Assembly (NCBI GenBank): GCA_027062325.1
Contig: JAMOTN010000039.1
Location: 1-7,268, forward strand
DNA length: 7,268 nt
Source: a bacterium
GTDB taxonomy: Bacteria; JAMOTN01
Reading direction: 5' to 3'
The notes under the pieces were generated by a model. That model was not told the DNA's origin and did no database searches. It worked only from the letters and a program-made list of their open reading frames with translations. How positions within the stretch are numbered: the stretch's first letter is position 1; every line of letters begins with the position of its first letter. Below are positions 5,161 to 7,268 of the stretch, piece by piece. The translations under genes and the position numbers were made by a program.

Positions 5161-6522
5161 TTGAAATTTATTAAAAACATCATAGGTAAAATCTCTGCTA
5201 CTCCTAACATCGATTACTCCATCATTTCTATGGCATTTCCAGCAATATTAGAAAATGCCCTCCATTCACTTCCAATATTTGCAATAACTGCTACTTTAGG
5301 GCATATCAATAGCTCTCTTCTTGCCACATACAGTGTTGGACAAAGTGTCCTATTTCTATTCATGGTTCTATTTATGACAGGAAATATTACCATAATGTCT
5401 TTTACCAGTAGAAGCGTTGATGAAGAAGAAGAAAAAACAACTTTAGCAAGTGGCATAATGCTTGCTATAATTCTTAGCATAGTATCTATTGTCTTAATTT
5501 GGCTTTTCTCCAAAAAATTGATCCTATTCATCTCAACTGAAATTGACACAAATAAAGCACATCTCTATGTAATAGCCATGGCACTCACATCCCCACTATT
5601 TTCCATAGTTTTTAGCATTCACTACTGGCTTTACGGAAGACGAATGTTTTCTAAAGCTTTTTTTGCATCAGTGGTAGACAGCATGGTAATGGCAATAGTA
5701 GCTTCTATCCTCTTATGTAAAACAACCTCATTACTTTCCATTCCCATAGCTACAATTTTTGCTTCTTTTGCAAGACTTACTGTCTTCTACTTCACATCCG
5801 ATACATTTAAATTCCTAAAAGCTATAAAGCAAGACTTGGTATCCTCATTATCTCAATCATTGCCTCAATATATTCAGAAGCTCAAATCCATGCTTAACTT
5901 CTGGCTCTTCACATTCTTAGAACGAGCCGCCCTAAGAGGGGCATATTTTATCTTCAACAAAATTGTGGGAATGCTTGGAGCTACAGCTATAGCCGCTCAA
6001 CAGGTAGCCATTCAAGTAGAAAGCTTAATGTATATGCCATATTTTGGAATAGCATTGGTGGCAAACTCAGTCGCAGGTAAAATTGCAAAAGGAAACCAAA
6101 AGAAGCGTTTTCTTTCAATATATTCTCGTCTTATGAAACTAGCCTCAATCACATCTGTGATGGGAGGAATAATTCTATTCTTTGTAAGGCACACAATTGC
6201 AGCCCTTTTTTCTTCGGATCCCCAAGTGATCGCACTCGCTGCCCAAGCATTGATTGTAATCCCTATTGAACTACCAACAATGTGTATGACTTTTGTCCTT
6301 TCTAACTCCCTCAGAGCCCTAAACCGTCCAAAACTTTTGATGCTTATTTCTACTGCAACTTCATGGGGAGTCCGCGTGTGTCTAGGATATACCCTAGCAA
6401 TCATATTAAAATTTGGACTTCTGGGAGTCTGGATAGCAACCACAATAGAGTGGAGTATTAAGGTTACTGTCTACAGCTTTATTCTAAATAGAATGCTGAA
6501 GTCGCTAAACGTAACTAAATAA
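5161..6522 (+). CDS. MATE-family multidrug/toxic compound exporter
   Basis: The 453-residue, strongly hydrophobic protein matches the usual length (about 450) and two-fold design of MATE transporters, with about 12 membrane segments. The N-half signature starts at FPAILENALHSL (26-37) and runs to G47-H-I-N. The C-half repeat shows LGATAIAAQQVAIQVESL (272-289), then YMPYFGIALVANSVAGKIAKGN. Members export drugs, toxic metabolites or lipid-linked molecules across the cytoplasmic membrane in exchange for H+ or Na+; the substrate here is unknown. An ungapped match of the first helix to the common P...D-T...G pattern puts Ile at residue 42, where many members have the ion-coupling Asp, so coupling may differ. 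The loop after the second helix is unusually acidic (SVDEEEEK). Translation starts at TTG behind AAAGGAGG and ends in tandem TAA codons (6520-6525). It lies 48 bp behind the HEAT-like gene and is probably in its operon. Confidence 0.9.
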   Translation: MKFIKNIIGKISATPNIDYSIISMAFPAILENALHSLPIFAITATLGHINSSLLATYSVGQSVLFLFMVLFMTGNITIMSFTSRSVDEEEEKTTLASGIMLAIILSIVSIVLIWLFSKKLILFISTEIDTNKAHLYVIAMALTSPLFSIVFSIHYWLYGRRMFSKAFFASVVDSMVMAIVASILLCKTTSLLSIPIATIFASFARLTVFYFTSDTFKFLKAIKQDLVSSLSQSLPQYIQKLKSMLNFWLFTFLERAALRGAYFIFNKIVGMLGATAIAAQQVAIQVESLMYMPYFGIALVANSVAGKIAKGNQKKRFLSIYSRLMKLASITSVMGGIILFFVRHTIAALFSSDPQVIALAAQALIVIPIELPTMCMTFVLSNSLRALNRPKLLMLISTATSWGVRVCLGYTLAIILKFGLLGVWIATTIEWSIKVTVYSFILNRMLKSLNVTK

Positions 6523-6541
6523 TAAAAAACCACACCGCAAT

Positions 6542-7268
6542 TTAACTTCCAGTTTCTGCAATTTCATAAAAATGCTCTTTAAACTTCTCTGGCCCTATTG
6601 CAACAAGCCTCAACTTCTCTGGTCTCATATACTCATTAGCTACTCGTCTCACATCATCTATTGTGATAGAACACATTTCATCCAATAAAGCTTTAAAGTT
6701 TCTCGCCTTCCCAAAGTAAACGTAATCACGCGCCACCGTCGCCGTCATAGCAGTAACAGAATCTTGTCGCATCAAAACTCTTCTTCTTACCATTCCTTTA
6801 ATTTTTTCAAGAGTGCTATCATCTAGCTCATTCAAAGATCTGAGTATTTCATCAACCATATTTTTCCCAACCTCAAACAACTCAGGAATTGTTGCAAAAT
6901 ATATGACAAATTCCCCGTATTTTTTATAGGGAGAAAAGTAGCTGTAAACAGAGTAAGTAAGAGGATTTTCTTCTCTTAAGGCTCTGTAAAGAACAGAACT
7001 CATTCCATCACCAAGATAAGCATTTAGTAGCCAAAATACAAATCTATCTTTTGAACTGTATCCAACAGCCGGTCCTCCATAACATACGTGAATCTGCTCA
7101 ACATCTTTGGAATAGTAAATACTTTTTTTTCTATTAACTTCAGCCCTTACAACTTTCCCTAAGTCTTTTTTAGCTGTAAATTTATACTCACTCCAAACAC
7201 TTTCCACAACTTTTAACTCTTGCTCATCTATATCTCCTGCTAAAACTAAAAAAACATTGGGAGAACCA
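6542..7268 (-). CDS. M16 family (pitrilysin-like) peptidase, C-terminal part (5' partial)
   Basis: The - strand frame is open from the right edge (first full codon 7267-7265) to TAA at 6544-6542, giving 242 visible residues. An internal GTG at 7207 is not the start, since the frame continues upstream through family sequence: GSPNVFLVLAGDIDEQEL is the typical end of the first M16 lobe. The rest is the second lobe (Peptidase_M16_C type), with AYLGDGMSSVLYRALREE followed by NPLTYSVYS; R98 and Y105 of the fragment fit the Arg/Tyr substrate-contact pair of the family. It ends in MRPEKLRLVAIGP and a short tail. The zinc site HxxEH would lie in the missing N-terminal 170-200 residues, so activity cannot be judged. 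M16 enzymes cleave peptides inside a two-lobed chamber. The gene is convergent with the MATE gene, 19 bp apart, with no clear shared terminator. Confidence 0.9.
   Translation of the reverse strand, partial: GSPNVFLVLAGDIDEQELKVVESVWSEYKFTAKKDLGKVVRAEVNRKKSIYYSKDVEQIHVCYGGPAVGYSSKDRFVFWLLNAYLGDGMSSVLYRALREENPLTYSVYSYFSPYKKYGEFVIYFATIPELFEVGKNMVDEILRSLNELDDSTLEKIKGMVRRRVLMRQDSVTAMTATVARDYVYFGKARNFKALLDEMCSITIDDVRRVANEYMRPEKLRLVAIGPEKFKEHFYEIAETGS

Noticed and set aside
6012-6443. 143-codon open frame on the - strand inside the MATE gene
   Set aside because: It is antisense to conserved MATE sequence, and its composition is what the opposite strand of membrane codons gives; no independent support.
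6523-6545. Shared terminator between the MATE and M16 genes
   Set aside because: There is an A/T-run (6525-6530) but no inverted repeat of useful length beside it on either strand.

Overview
The window comes from an AT-rich bacterial chromosome. Most genes have strong Shine-Dalgarno boxes (AAGGAGG type), two genes appear to use TTG starts, and intrinsic terminators are of the GC-stem plus T-tract type. This suggests a low-GC, Firmicutes-like or related, possibly thermophilic, lineage. The sequence alone does not allow a firmer placement. There are no rRNA or tRNA genes, CRISPR arrays, insertion sequences or long repeats.

Layout, left to right. (1) Positions 1-125 hold the tail of an unidentified + strand gene, followed by a clear terminator. 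(2) Positions 242-2755 encode a large fused sugar-nucleotide enzyme: nucleotidyltransferase, then left-handed beta-helix repeats, then a phosphomannomutase-like domain. The mutase active-site loops look degenerate. (3) Convergent to it, on the - strand at 2788-3537, is an ABC transporter permease of the tungstate/molybdate (TupB/ModB) type. No binding protein or ATPase is seen beside it. The two genes meet at a hairpin whose stem encodes the last glycines of the permease. (4) A roughly 200-bp divergent intergenic region separates the permease from a 53-residue small protein gene (3740-3901). That gene is followed by a C-rich block, which is G-quadruplex-capable on the - strand, and by a long terminator hairpin. 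(5) Positions 3982-5112 encode an unrecognised, probably alpha-solenoid (HEAT-like) protein. It has no Shine-Dalgarno box, but a TATAAT lies 6 nt before its ATG, so it is a good leaderless-mRNA candidate. (6) A MATE-family membrane exporter (5161-6522) follows 48 bp downstream and probably shares the transcript. (7) The right edge carries the C-terminal part of an M16 family zinc peptidase on the - strand, convergent with the MATE gene.

The genes do not form one pathway. The fusion enzyme belongs to activated-sugar (glycan) metabolism, the permease to oxyanion uptake, the MATE protein to efflux, and M16 to proteolysis. The parts most likely to be new are the leaderless HEAT-like protein paired with the MATE exporter, and the small well-initiated ORF with its G4-capable 3' flank.
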